Assembly (NCBI RefSeq): GCF_006443095.1
Contig: NZ_VFWZ01000001.1
Span: 372,001 to 436,000, forward strand
Direction: 5' to 3'
Length of the DNA: 64,000 nt
Source: Aquimarina algicola
Lineage (GTDB): Bacteria > Bacteroidota > Bacteroidia > Flavobacteriales > Flavobacteriaceae
Position 1 is the first letter of the stretch. Each line of letters starts with the position of its first letter. The position numbers and the translations under genes were made by a program. The notes beneath the pieces are model-generated. The model saw only the letters and a program-made list of their open reading frames with translations. It was not told the DNA's origin and ran no database searches. This document shows, piece after piece, positions 33,056 to 42,528 of this stretch.

Positions 33056-34177
33056 TTATTTAATTCCTTTTATGGAGATAGAATCTATAATAATAGTTTC
33101 AGAACCAGCGCCATTAAACATGGTTACCACTAATCGACCAGTTGCTAGTCGATCCTCTGGAATAGGAATTCTTAATTCTTGCCAGACACCTTCTATATCT
33201 TCGGCATCATCATCAAAAACAGACAATAAAGGTTGTCCTCTTCCTTCTGCTGTTTCAAAATACACTGCAAGTCCGTCTGTAGATTCCCAGCTAGTAGTTC
33301 TAAAAAAGAATTTGATATCTAGTACAGGGTCAGCAACATCAGGATTTAATCCAGTAATCTCATCAAAAGTTAATGTTAACTCTCCATCTAGATCAGAAGT
33401 GATATATGCTTGATCACCATCTATGAAAGTTGTTTCAAAATCATCTGGGTTAGCGGCTGCTACTGTATTGTTGTATACGCCCATCCTTTCTTCTTCTATA
33501 TCAGTAACACTTGATGCAATAAATGATGCTGTAAAACCTAATTCGTCACCTGTACTTACAAAGCTTACATATGGAGCTTCTGAAGAAGGGTCTGTATCCT
33601 GCACATTTGGTAAAGGATTGGTAGACGCTGCTGGTCTCGGATAAGTAGTTAGTGTTCCAAAAGTTGGAACGTCTTCAAAACTTGTAAAACCAAACTCAAA
33701 AAGATCATCTTCCTGAATAGTGATTTCTACGCTTTTGGACTCTCGTTCTCCTGGTTTACCTAATGTAAAACCTTCTACAGCTGATAAATTAAAAATTATT
33801 GATCTTGATCCTACTGAGAGGTCATCATTTACCAAATCAAAAAGAGGTACTTCTACCGTAGATTGTCCTGCTGGTAATATAAAGCTTCCTGAATTAGAGG
33901 GTAAAATAAAATCGACACCTTCTTGTGCTGCATTTTCTTCAGGAAATGTTATGGTATAGTTAATCGTAAGATCTTGTGCAGGAAGTGTACTTGATGAGTA
34001 TATAAATGTTACTGTAGCAGGTTCTGTATCATTTTCATTGACACTTTTGTTTGACGCATCAAAAGATATATAACTAAATCCTTCGGGAAGTATTGGTTCA
34101 TTTTCTGCATCATCATCACATGCGCATAGTAACAGTATAAAAACCAAAAATATATGGATTGAATTTTTCATAATCAT
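33056..34177 (-). CDS. Surface lipoprotein with Calx-beta-like domain
   Basis: The product is 373 aa (371 from the second Met). The lipobox is LLCAC followed by DDDAENE, the acidic tag typical of surface-exposed Bacteroidetes lipoproteins. Residues 35-150 form a Calx-beta-like sandwich shared with the upstream gene's product (INYTITFPEENAAQEGVDF, SFILPAGQSTVEVPL, FTLGKPGE). The C-terminal 200 residues look like a jelly-roll binding module (DIKFFFRTTSWESTDGLAVYF, VWQELRIPIPEDRL, IIIDSISIKGIK). It occupies the SusE/SusF position of the operon, so a ligand-binding role on the cell surface is likely. No enzyme motif is seen. Confidence 0.82.
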   Translation of the reverse strand: MIMKNSIHIFLVFILLLCACDDDAENEPILPEGFSYISFDASNKSVNENDTEPATVTFIYSSSTLPAQDLTINYTITFPEENAAQEGVDFILPSNSGSFILPAGQSTVEVPLFDLVNDDLSVGSRSIIFNLSAVEGFTLGKPGERESKSVEITIQEDDLFEFGFTSFEDVPTFGTLTTYPRPAASTNPLPNVQDTDPSSEAPYVSFVSTGDELGFTASFIASSVTDIEEERMGVYNNTVAAANPDDFETTFIDGDQAYITSDLDGELTLTFDEITGLNPDVADPVLDIKFFFRTTSWESTDGLAVYFETAEGRGQPLLSVFDDDAEDIEGVWQELRIPIPEDRLATGRLVVTMFNGAGSETIIIDSISIKGIK

Positions 34178-34209
34178 TTATGTTTTTTAAAATGTAAATT
34201 TTGTTTGGA

Positions 34210-35667
34210 CTATTTTCTAAAAGCATATAATCTGCCTAATTCAGATTGAAACATTCCTTCAGAATTATGTCCCACATCAGGAACAGTTTCCATAGTTTGT
34301 GTATTTTCTATAACAGTTCCATAGAAATCTTTTAAGTAATCATAATAAAAGATTCCTCTTTCTAAACGATGATTACCTTGAAGCATAGCTTCACAAGAGG
34401 TATCCAGACTAGAACTGTTGGGGTTATTATCTCGGGCTCCTACTAAGTAAGTAACAGTTCGTTTAGAAAATTGTTCTGTAATTTTAGAAACTCCTATTTC
34501 TCTTAAATAGCTTGGTAAATCTTCTAACCCATATTTATATTCATTATACTGGGTACAAGAAGTCGTGGGTACCTCATAAGTAGATGTACCGCTCACCCTT
34601 CTTTTGTCATCTAAATAAAGGTAACTGCTGGGATTATTTACAATAAAGTGTATTCTGATTCCTTGACTCTCAAGTTGATCATACATTGGAGTTGTAGCAG
34701 CATACCTATTTGTATATTGCCCACCTGCAGAATGCCCCGATAATACAATGGTTTTTAGATTTGTGTAATTACGGGTTAATCTAGCGATCAAAGAATCCAT
34801 CATAGTAAACGAAGAGATTCGCTCTAATCTTGGATTTTGTTCTTCATTTCTAGATAAAAAACCAATTTTCCACCCTCCTTCACTCCAATATAAATGCTCA
34901 TTGTCTAAATTATAAGATGCAATATCGTTTTCTATAAGAAATTGAGGAGCAATAATAAGAAGCGTATCTAATTGTGTACTTTCCATTTGTGCGGCAGCAA
35001 GCATTCTATCATAATAAATATCTGCATTTCTATCTTGACCATGTTGTGCTATGACCACTCGTGTGATCTTTGTATTTGGTTCATCTATTGATGTAACATT
35101 AGCATAATATGGGATTTTAAAAGCATTACCGTTTTTTGTAATCGATAATTTTTTATCTCCTATCTCATCATTTGGATCACTGGATATAGGATCTATATCC
35201 AAACCTATTATTACTTGCGTATTAACTCCACTGTTATCATCGGGTTTACCTAAGGTAAATCCATTTATGGGTTCTAAATCAAAATATATAGATCGATTAC
35301 TGTCTCGAGCTTCTGTGTTTGTAAATACTGAAGCTATAAGTTCGACACTGACAGAAGATTGCCCCGCAGGTATATTGATAACTCCAGAATTTGCAGGCAG
35401 CTCAAAATCATCCCCTTCAATTGCTGCATTTTGATTTGGATATGTGATCTTATAATTTACCGAGAGATCTGTATCAAGCACTTTTCCGGTATATCTAATG
35501 GTTGTTTTTACCGATATCCCTTCTTTTCTTTCTATAGTTAGAATTTCATTCTCAAAAAAAAGATATCTGGTTTCCCCTATATTTTCGGCATCATCTTTTT
35601 CATTATCACTACAATTTAAAAAAGAGAATGATAGCAACCCTAGAAATAGATATTTCAAAAATTTCAT
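34210..35667 (-). CDS. Lipoprotein alpha/beta hydrolase with Calx-beta-like N-terminus
   Basis: The product is 485 aa. The lipobox is SFLNC. Residues 30-150 match the Calx-beta-like domain of the next gene (VNYKITYPNQNAAIEGDDF, VINIPAGQSSVSVEL, FTLGKPDD). Residues 180-485 are an alpha/beta hydrolase: RVVIAQHGQDRNADIYYDRML, the nucleophile elbow LSGHSAGGQYTNRYAA and a late His in TVPDVGHNSEGM. It is probably a surface esterase or feruloyl-esterase-like enzyme acting on the substrate of the Sus system. It is encoded between susD and the second lipoprotein with gaps of about 18 and 32 bp. Confidence 0.85.
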   Translation of the reverse strand: MKFLKYLFLGLLSFSFLNCSDNEKDDAENIGETRYLFFENEILTIERKEGISVKTTIRYTGKVLDTDLSVNYKITYPNQNAAIEGDDFELPANSGVINIPAGQSSVSVELIASVFTNTEARDSNRSIYFDLEPINGFTLGKPDDNSGVNTQVIIGLDIDPISSDPNDEIGDKKLSITKNGNAFKIPYYANVTSIDEPNTKITRVVIAQHGQDRNADIYYDRMLAAAQMESTQLDTLLIIAPQFLIENDIASYNLDNEHLYWSEGGWKIGFLSRNEEQNPRLERISSFTMMDSLIARLTRNYTNLKTIVLSGHSAGGQYTNRYAATTPMYDQLESQGIRIHFIVNNPSSYLYLDDKRRVSGTSTYEVPTTSCTQYNEYKYGLEDLPSYLREIGVSKITEQFSKRTVTYLVGARDNNPNSSSLDTSCEAMLQGNHRLERGIFYYDYLKDFYGTVIENTQTMETVPDVGHNSEGMFQSELGRLYAFRK

Positions 35668-35685
35668 GACTATCGCTTTTATTAA

Positions 35686-37083
35686 TTAATACCCAGGGTT
35701 TTGTTGACCTTGTACTCCTGGGTTTACATTTATCTCATCTATGGGTATAGGCAGAATTGTAAAATTATCCGGTGCATTGATCGTAATATTACCCAAAAGA
35801 ATCCTGAATTTTGTAAAAGTTGTTGCTGTTCTGGCCAAATCATGCACTCTAAATCCTTCAAAAGCAAGTTCTTTACGTCTTTCTAATAAAATTCTATTGA
35901 TCAAAGATTGTCCCGATAATGCAACTGGATCAGCATCCGGATCTCTTATTTCTACCAAACTATTCAATGCGATCAATGCATCTCCGGACTGATTCATTCT
36001 CGCATGTGCTTCTGCCTTAATCAAATACATCTCTGATAGTCTTACGACCTCAATATTATCAGTACCATTGATTCTAGGATATTTAGAAATCAAATGTTGA
36101 TTTACCCCTTCATCCAAAGGATATAATCCTAATCTTACGTCTGTGTCAGAAAAATTAGAAATAAAATCAGGAGTAGCAAATGCTTCTTTATCGCTCAAAA
36201 AGAAAAAACCTGCCGATGCATCTCCGGAATTGTCAGTTGGTGTATTGATCAATTTTAAAATACTTTCGCTGGATTGATCTAAATTCCAACTATTTACATA
36301 TTCGTCTGTAGGGATTAATCCTCCTTCAAACTCATCAATTGTTTCTGTAGCCAATATTTCTGCATTGACCCAATCCTCCATATGAAGATAAGTTCTCGCT
36401 AATAACGCTTTTGCCGCTATTCTATCGATTCTCCCCGAATTATTTTCATTTACATCCAACAAATCTATTGCCGTTGTAAGGTCATTTACGATTTGATCAT
36501 AAACAAGCGCAGTGGTAGTACGAGAAGGTTCTAAAACTTCTAATCCAACTTTTTCAAAATCAGGCAGAATTACTCCCAAGTGGCTTGCATCTGAAGTAAA
36601 ATTGTAAGGTTGTGCATAATACTGTTGAAGTAACAAAAGTGCTAATGCTCTAAGTGTATACGCTTCTCCAACAAATTGATTTGCCTGACTAATTTCATTT
36701 TCTGTAAACTCTAATTTTGCAGTTTCTCTAATGATTATAGCTGTTTGAGCCACAGACCTATATAAATCGTCCCATAATGCATCGGCTCTAGGATCATTAT
36801 CTGTAACAGTATAATTATTGTATTCTACAAATCGACCTCGATTATCAAAAGGGTCTAGCGATGCATTATCAGAAAGTAAAGCAGGAATAACAATAAGCCC
36901 ACGGTTATATACGTCTCCCGTTGCAAAACGACTATACGAACCATTTACGGCAACATTTAATGTTTCCAGATCTACAATAGTCTGATTAAGTTCAACTTGA
37001 TCTGATAGATTTGCTTCTAATGCATCATCACAAGAAGTAAATAATATTGTGATAAAAATGAATAATAATATGATATGTTTCAT
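35686..37083 (-). CDS. SusD/RagB family nutrient-binding lipoprotein
   Basis: The product is 465 aa. The lipobox is LFTSC followed by DDALEANLSDQ. The TPR-rich SusD fold is evident: the N-terminal LNVAVNGSYSRFATG, the middle GEAYTLRALALLLLQQYYAQPYNF, AKALLARTYLHMEDWVNAE, and the C-terminal RLSEMYLIKAEAHARMN and LLERRKELAFEGFRVHDLAR. It is the surface lid that delivers ligand to SusC. The stop of susC is 11 bp upstream. The ligand is unknown, because no glycosidase is encoded nearby. Confidence 0.95.
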   Translation of the reverse strand: MKHIILLFIFITILFTSCDDALEANLSDQVELNQTIVDLETLNVAVNGSYSRFATGDVYNRGLIVIPALLSDNASLDPFDNRGRFVEYNNYTVTDNDPRADALWDDLYRSVAQTAIIIRETAKLEFTENEISQANQFVGEAYTLRALALLLLQQYYAQPYNFTSDASHLGVILPDFEKVGLEVLEPSRTTTALVYDQIVNDLTTAIDLLDVNENNSGRIDRIAAKALLARTYLHMEDWVNAEILATETIDEFEGGLIPTDEYVNSWNLDQSSESILKLINTPTDNSGDASAGFFFLSDKEAFATPDFISNFSDTDVRLGLYPLDEGVNQHLISKYPRINGTDNIEVVRLSEMYLIKAEAHARMNQSGDALIALNSLVEIRDPDADPVALSGQSLINRILLERRKELAFEGFRVHDLARTATTFTKFRILLGNITINAPDNFTILPIPIDEINVNPGVQGQQNPGY

Positions 37084-37094
37084 AATGCTTTTTT

Positions 37095-40000
37095 TTAAAA
37101 TGAAAGATCTAAACCAAAGAATATCGTTTTAACAAGAGGTATGTTTTGATCTAACCTCCCCCTTAGTCCTGCTTCAGGATCTCTTTCTAACCTATCATCA
37201 TGTATATATGTCCATAAATTATTTGCTTTTAGATACATTTTCAAGTTGGTTAACGAAAGACGAGAAATAACATCTGGTTGAAAAGTATATGCTAATTCAA
37301 CTTCTCTAAGTCTAACATAACTACCATCATATAAAAACCTTGTAGAAGCCTGATTAGACTCACCTGTTTGTGAGTTTCCAAAAACAAAGGCAGGAACATC
37401 TGTTACATCACCAGGTTGTCTCCATCTTCTTTCAAAAGTTCCTCTGTTTACATTTCCAATTGGTGAATTTGCTCGGCTACCATCACTATTTGTAAATCTT
37501 CCCCATGTATCATAAATATTTCCTCCCCAAGAAGAATAAAATTGAAATCCTAAAGTAAAACCCTTGTATCTAAATGTGTTACGTAAAGCTGCATAAAAAT
37601 CAGGAGAGGCATTTCCTGCAATTGCCCGCTCGGCATCTCCATAATTATTGGTTACTTCTGTTCTTGTTCCATCGGTATACCACAAGGCTTCTCCATTTGC
37701 AGGATCTACTCCCGCATAAATAGGTAAAAAGAAAGAATTGATATCTTCTCCAACGGCAATAATTGATGTTCCGTTTATAATTGGTAATCCCGACTCTGTA
37801 TTGTCTAGTATTTTTACTTCATTTTTGTTGGTACTGAAAGTTAAATCTGTATCCCATTCAAAACCACTACCATTACTTGACACAATATTTTTTGTGTTTA
37901 ACTCGATTTCGTATCCCGAGTTTTCTACTTCTCCAATATTTTCTGTGATAAATAAACTAGCATTTACAGCCGATATTTGTCTCTCTCTTAATAATCCATC
38001 TGTAGTACGAGTATACCAATCAAAAGTTCCTCTTATTCTAGAATTAAACAAAGAAAAATCCAAACCAAGATCTAATGTTTTGTTTTCTTCCCATTTTAGA
38101 TCAGGATTACCTAATTGCTGAAAGAAAAAGCCTGGCAAATCATTATAATTATTGGTTGAAAAAGTAGTTAAAAAACCATTACGTCTTATATTATCATTAC
38201 CATTGATTCCATAACTTCCTCTAAATTTTAGGTCATTAAAGATATTCTGATTTTGCATAAAGTTTTCTTTTGCCAAATTCCATCCTAAACCTACAGACCA
38301 GAAAGTTCCAAATTGATTAGCATCAGAAAATCTTGAAGAACCATCTCGGCGTAAAGAACCACTAATCAGGTAGGTATCATTGAAGGAATATTCTCCATTT
38401 ATAAATACAGAATTAATCCCGTCTCTTATCGTTCGCGTAGAAGCTTCTATGGGTTGCGTAGCATTTTCGAGATCATTAAACGTATCTAGTATTTGATTGA
38501 CCTCGATATCTGTTCTTTTATCATTTGATTTTGTGACTTCGTACCCTCCGAAAGCAGTAATCGAATGATTTTCTCCAAATGTATTTGTATATCGAATCAG
38601 TCCTCGAGCTGTATAATCAAAAAGAATATCAGTATCTTGCTCACCAATACCATTAAAATCAGCAGAATCACTAAATGTTGCTGGGAGTCTTATAAATTCA
38701 TCCAATACAGTAGTATTCATACTTACTAATCCTTGTAAACTCAGCCCTTTCGCAATTTGAAACACTCCATTAAACCCTCCTAGAATTCTATGCCTTATAT
38801 CTCTTCGAGTTTCTGCTTCAGCTAATGCCAAAGGATTATGCTCATCATTAAAACTTAAATTAAAACTACCATCGGGATTAAATACTGATTGATCTGATCG
38901 TACTCTATACAAAGCTCTTATCGGATTTTCATCATTACCTCCATCCGGCCTTGTATTGGTTATGTCTTTGTTATAAGAAAGATTAGCATCAAATTTTATT
39001 CTATCATTTAGTTTATGATTAATTCTTAATCGTGCATTCATCCTTTCAAAATCAGACGATGCTACAACACCTTCCTGATTAAAATACCCTCCTGAAAGAA
39101 AAAACTGAGTATTATCTCCACCTCCGGAAATAGATAAATCATGTTGGGTATACACTCCTGTTCTTATAATTTCATCATACCAATCTGTATTGACATCAGG
39201 ATTAAAATTGGCATTATCAATGATAAACTGAAGCGCTTCTGATTGATTATTAGCAAACCCTGCGTTGATAGCCCCTTCTGTCAATAATTCTTGTAATTCT
39301 GGTGTAGAGAGAGGTTTAAATTGGCTCGCAACAGTGGGAGACGAAAAACCAGTTTGTGTACTATACCGAACGACTGTCTTACCGGCTTTTCCTTTAGCAG
39401 TCGTTACTACAATAACTCCATTCGCCCCTCTTGCTCCATAAATAGAAGTAGAAGCAGCGTCTTTTAATACTGTTATATTTACGACATCCCCAGGATTTAT
39501 AGAAGCTATAGTAGCTGAACTAACTTGTAAACCATCAAGGATATAAAGAGGTGCAGAAGTATCGTTTCCATCTCCAAAATCGTCATCAAAAGATCCTGTT
39601 CCTCGTATTCTAACATCAGGATTCACACCAGGTTGACCAGTTCCAGAAACAATTTGTAACCCTGCAACACTTCCTTGTAAACTTTCTTGAATTACAGATC
39701 TTGGATTTCCTTGAATTAAATCTGCTTTTACAGTTACTGCTGCACCGGTAACTCTAGATTTTCTTTGTACAGCATATCCCGTTACAACAACTTCTCCAAG
39801 GTCACTTACATCTGCTTTGAGTGTAATATTTACAGTTCTGGTATTTATAATGACTTCTTCTGTGGTAAATCCCACATAAGAAAACACTAGAGTATCTCCT
39901 ATATTAGCTTCTAAAGAATATTTACCATCAAAATCTGTTAATGTTCCTTTATTTGAGTTTTTTACAACAACATTAACTCCTGGCAGGGGTAGTCCTTCTT

Positions 40001-40484
40001 CTGAAATGACAGTTCCAGATACTTTATTTTGTACCGTACTCTTTTTGGGAGGGCTATTTACCACTATAGAACTTCTAGAATTTTTGGCTACCAAATCGAT
40101 AAGGTTTTTCATTGTCTGCCCAGTTGATTTTACATTTTTGGGAAACAAAACGATTTGATTTTTATAAATCTTGAAGTTGATATTTGTATCACTAAGTAAT
40201 TCTCTAAGGATTTTCTCTATTCTTTCATTTTTTGCTTTGAGTGATACTTTTTTAGAGATATCAATCAAATTGTTATTATAGAAAAAATGATATTCACTCT
40301 TACCTTCTATCTCTTTAATTGCATTTTGTAGTGTTACTTTGTCTAAATGAATTGAAATATTTTGAGAATATGTAGTAGATGAAAACAACTTCGCAATAGT
40401 AATACAAATAAGAAGCGAATAGATTTTCATAATTCTAATAAGATGTTTTTTAGGTATAAAAACACCATGAAAGTTTTTTTTCAT
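37095..40484 (-). CDS. SusC/RagA family TonB-dependent receptor with STN signalling domain
   Basis: The product is 1129 aa. After a signal peptide (ending SSTTYSQ) comes an STN domain (about 45-125: LDKVTLQNAIKEIEGKSEYHFFYNN), which contacts the FecR protein encoded upstream. A carboxypeptidase-regulatory-like domain follows (VSGTVISEEGLPLPGVNVVVK), then the plug with PLYILDGLQV and VLKDAASTSIYGARGANGVIVV, and the 22-strand barrel ending in IFFGLDLSF. It imports a ligand with TonB energy and signals its presence. The start is the ATG at 40484; the signal peptide proper begins at the internal MKIYSLL, as is common in this family. Confidence 0.95.
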   Translation of the reverse strand: MKKNFHGVFIPKKHLIRIMKIYSLLICITIAKLFSSTTYSQNISIHLDKVTLQNAIKEIEGKSEYHFFYNNNLIDISKKVSLKAKNERIEKILRELLSDTNINFKIYKNQIVLFPKNVKSTGQTMKNLIDLVAKNSRSSIVVNSPPKKSTVQNKVSGTVISEEGLPLPGVNVVVKNSNKGTLTDFDGKYSLEANIGDTLVFSYVGFTTEEVIINTRTVNITLKADVSDLGEVVVTGYAVQRKSRVTGAAVTVKADLIQGNPRSVIQESLQGSVAGLQIVSGTGQPGVNPDVRIRGTGSFDDDFGDGNDTSAPLYILDGLQVSSATIASINPGDVVNITVLKDAASTSIYGARGANGVIVVTTAKGKAGKTVVRYSTQTGFSSPTVASQFKPLSTPELQELLTEGAINAGFANNQSEALQFIIDNANFNPDVNTDWYDEIIRTGVYTQHDLSISGGGDNTQFFLSGGYFNQEGVVASSDFERMNARLRINHKLNDRIKFDANLSYNKDITNTRPDGGNDENPIRALYRVRSDQSVFNPDGSFNLSFNDEHNPLALAEAETRRDIRHRILGGFNGVFQIAKGLSLQGLVSMNTTVLDEFIRLPATFSDSADFNGIGEQDTDILFDYTARGLIRYTNTFGENHSITAFGGYEVTKSNDKRTDIEVNQILDTFNDLENATQPIEASTRTIRDGINSVFINGEYSFNDTYLISGSLRRDGSSRFSDANQFGTFWSVGLGWNLAKENFMQNQNIFNDLKFRGSYGINGNDNIRRNGFLTTFSTNNYNDLPGFFFQQLGNPDLKWEENKTLDLGLDFSLFNSRIRGTFDWYTRTTDGLLRERQISAVNASLFITENIGEVENSGYEIELNTKNIVSSNGSGFEWDTDLTFSTNKNEVKILDNTESGLPIINGTSIIAVGEDINSFFLPIYAGVDPANGEALWYTDGTRTEVTNNYGDAERAIAGNASPDFYAALRNTFRYKGFTLGFQFYSSWGGNIYDTWGRFTNSDGSRANSPIGNVNRGTFERRWRQPGDVTDVPAFVFGNSQTGESNQASTRFLYDGSYVRLREVELAYTFQPDVISRLSLTNLKMYLKANNLWTYIHDDRLERDPEAGLRGRLDQNIPLVKTIFFGLDLSF

Positions 40485-40535
40485 AATTTTATATGATTTT
40501 AATTATTCTACTTTGGATCTAATTAAATGACTTTT

Positions 40536-40565
40536 AAAGAGAGTGTTGCCGCACTCTCTTTTTGT
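40536..40565 (-). terminator. Hairpin between fecR and susC
   Basis: The arms aaagagagtg and cactctcttt (10 bp) enclose a 6-base loop, a few bases after the FecR stop codon. On the minus strand only a short T3 follows, so it could be a partial terminator that separates regulator from receptor expression. Confidence 0.5.
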
Positions 40566-40570
40566 TTTTA

Positions 40571-41545
40571 TTATTCAGAATTGAGCATAATTTTATTATT
40601 TATGTGTTTATAATTAATTGGAGAAGATATTTTTAATACTTCCAGAACTTCTTCTAATGATAGGTTATCAAATTCTCCTGTGTATTTATATTGCAAAAGT
40701 GAATCTGATTTGATTACAAATTGTATATCATATTTTCTACTTAGATCAGAAACTACATCTTTAAGAGGTGTTTTATCAAAAATCAGTTTTCCTTGTCGCC
40801 AGGCAACTATCTTTTGAGAATCAACTTGATCAACTTCAATTTTGTTTTGAGTTTTATTAAAAATTGCTCTTTGAGATGGTAATAAAGTCACAGGGGCTTT
40901 GTTTTTCTGTTCATGGACTTCAACTTTACCGCTGACTAATGTAGTTTCTATATTTTCATCTTTTGGATATGATTTAATATTAAAAGATGTACCTAAAACT
41001 TTAATTTTTAGCGTTTCTGTTGTAACAATAAAGGGTTTGCTAGAATCTTTTTTTACATCAAAAAATGCTTCCCCCGTAAGCGTTACGGCTCGAATAGTAT
41101 CATTAAAGGTTTTTGGATATTCTAATTGGCTTCCAGAATTCAAAATTGCAATAGAACCATCAGGAAGCTTTATTGTTTTATGATCCCCATACTCTGTATG
41201 AATTATTTCTGTATTAAAATTAAATAAGTTGGATACATCAGCAATAAGAGTGTTACTTGAAGAAGAGGAAAAATACCATCCCAAAGCCGGTAATACCAAT
41301 AGCATGACTACCGCTGCAACATAATAGTTCTTTTTCTTCTTTTTCCTTTTTGAAAGCACAGTATGGAATGGTTCATCAATATTAATATCATCCAAAGTTT
41401 CTATAGTAGATGCTATATAATTTGCTTTGAGCAAATTAAACTCTTTTTGATGCGCTACATCTTCTCTAATCCATTCAATTACAGCTTTTTTATCCTCTGG
41501 ATGTAGGGTTCCTTTGATATATTGTATAAGATGTGATTTTTGCAT
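40571..41545 (-). CDS. FecR family anti-sigma factor
   Basis: The product is 324 aa. The N-terminal cytoplasmic part (1-70) binds the sigma factor. One transmembrane helix (YVAAVVMLLVLPALGWYF) follows. The periplasmic FecR domain spans about 115-215 (TEYGDHKTIKLPDGSIAILNSGSQLEYPK, AFFDVKKDSSKPFIV, VLGTSFNIKSYPKDE). A C-terminal DUF4974-type STN-interacting domain covers about 250-324 (PLKDVVSDLSRKYDIQF, YTGEFDNLSLEEVLEVL). It relays the receptor's ligand-bound state to the ECF sigma factor encoded 67 bp upstream. Confidence 0.94.
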   Translation of the reverse strand: MQKSHLIQYIKGTLHPEDKKAVIEWIREDVAHQKEFNLLKANYIASTIETLDDINIDEPFHTVLSKRKKKKKNYYVAAVVMLLVLPALGWYFSSSSSNTLIADVSNLFNFNTEIIHTEYGDHKTIKLPDGSIAILNSGSQLEYPKTFNDTIRAVTLTGEAFFDVKKDSSKPFIVTTETLKIKVLGTSFNIKSYPKDENIETTLVSGKVEVHEQKNKAPVTLLPSQRAIFNKTQNKIEVDQVDSQKIVAWRQGKLIFDKTPLKDVVSDLSRKYDIQFVIKSDSLLQYKYTGEFDNLSLEEVLEVLKISSPINYKHINNKIMLNSE

Positions 41546-41612
41546 TTTTTATCGCCTTATACTAATAAAGACGTATAAAAAAGATTTAACCCCTAGAGAG
41601 TTTTCTGTTTTT

Positions 41613-42185
41613 TTAGAAAAATGATAAGAATTCTCTAAGATGTAGTCTCATATGCTTGATGGCTTTAGACATATGATTCTCTACCGTTTTAATTGAAATA
41701 TCAAGTTCATCTGATATTTCTTTGTTTTTTAACCCTTCGATTCTACTTTTTATAAACACACGTTTACATTTTTCTGGAAGTAGTGATAAACTAGCATAGA
41801 TTTTTTGTTCTAGTTCCTTTTCTAAAAGTAAAGAGGCAGACGAATCACTAAGTGCATTATAATTAATAACCGCTTCTAATTGTAGCGTATTATTAGAACG
41901 GCTTAATTTATTTTTTTTAGATCTTAGATAATCGAGGCAAGAGTTTTTGGTGCTCTTAAACAGGTAACCATTAATATTTATACTGATGTCAGCTCTTTTT
42001 TTCCAGATTTTTACAAATACATCTTGTACAATTTCTTCGGCATCTTCTTTATTAGAAATATAGTTCTGAGCCACGTACAACAATTTGCTATAATAGAGTT
42101 CAAAAAGAATTTTGAATGCTTCTTCATTTCCCTCTCTTATATTCTTAATTAAAAAGTCGCTTGTTATTTGTGATTCCCTATTCAC
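41613..42185 (-). CDS. ECF sigma-70 family sigma factor (FecI-like)
   Basis: The product is 190 aa. Region 2 is FKILFELYYSKLLYVAQNYISN and EDAEEIVQDVFVKIWKKR. Region 4 is LLPEKCKRVFIKSRIEGLKNKEISDELDISIKTVENHMSKAIKHMR, a good helix-turn-helix. It belongs to the Bacteroidetes FecI-like group that is paired with FecR and a SusC receptor. It should drive expression of the susC-susD operon when the STN domain reports ligand. It is the first gene of the minus-strand locus. Confidence 0.94.
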   Translation of the reverse strand: MNRESQITSDFLIKNIREGNEEAFKILFELYYSKLLYVAQNYISNKEDAEEIVQDVFVKIWKKRADISININGYLFKSTKNSCLDYLRSKKNKLSRSNNTLQLEAVINYNALSDSSASLLLEKELEQKIYASLSLLPEKCKRVFIKSRIEGLKNKEISDELDISIKTVENHMSKAIKHMRLHLREFLSFF

Positions 42186-42528
42186 ATCAAGAATAATTCA
42201 TCCTAAAGATAAATATTTTTTTTAACGACACCGAAACAAATAATTAACATTAATAATATTGAAGCTCTTTTTTTGATACTTTTTTGTTTGTTTGATATAC
42301 AAATGATACGGTAATCCCTTCATTATTAGTGAATAATTTACAGTATAAGCACGGTATACTTACTATATATAATTAGATGAAATTTTAACAGTAAATCATT
42401 ATAAATAAAAGAGATAGAGAAATTACTTATTATATTTTATAGGGATTATAACATAAAAGCATTGTATAGCTACTCAAAGTTTTTTACTTTCGGCATCGGT
42501 TTTTTAATCCTATAAAAATATCCTTATT
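42186..42528. other. Divergent region between the sigma factor gene and gcvT
   Basis: This 343 bp gap is AT-rich. It contains the candidate gcvT promoter at 42462-42492 and nothing else that I can identify. No riboswitch-like structure ahead of gcvT was recognised by eye. Confidence 0.65.
42462..42492 (+). promoter_or_regulatory. Candidate promoter for gcvT
   Basis: TTG at 42462-42464 and TACTTTCG at 42485-42492 (7 of 8 against TAnnTTTG) are 20 bp apart. The start codon lies 36 bp further on. Confidence 0.5.
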
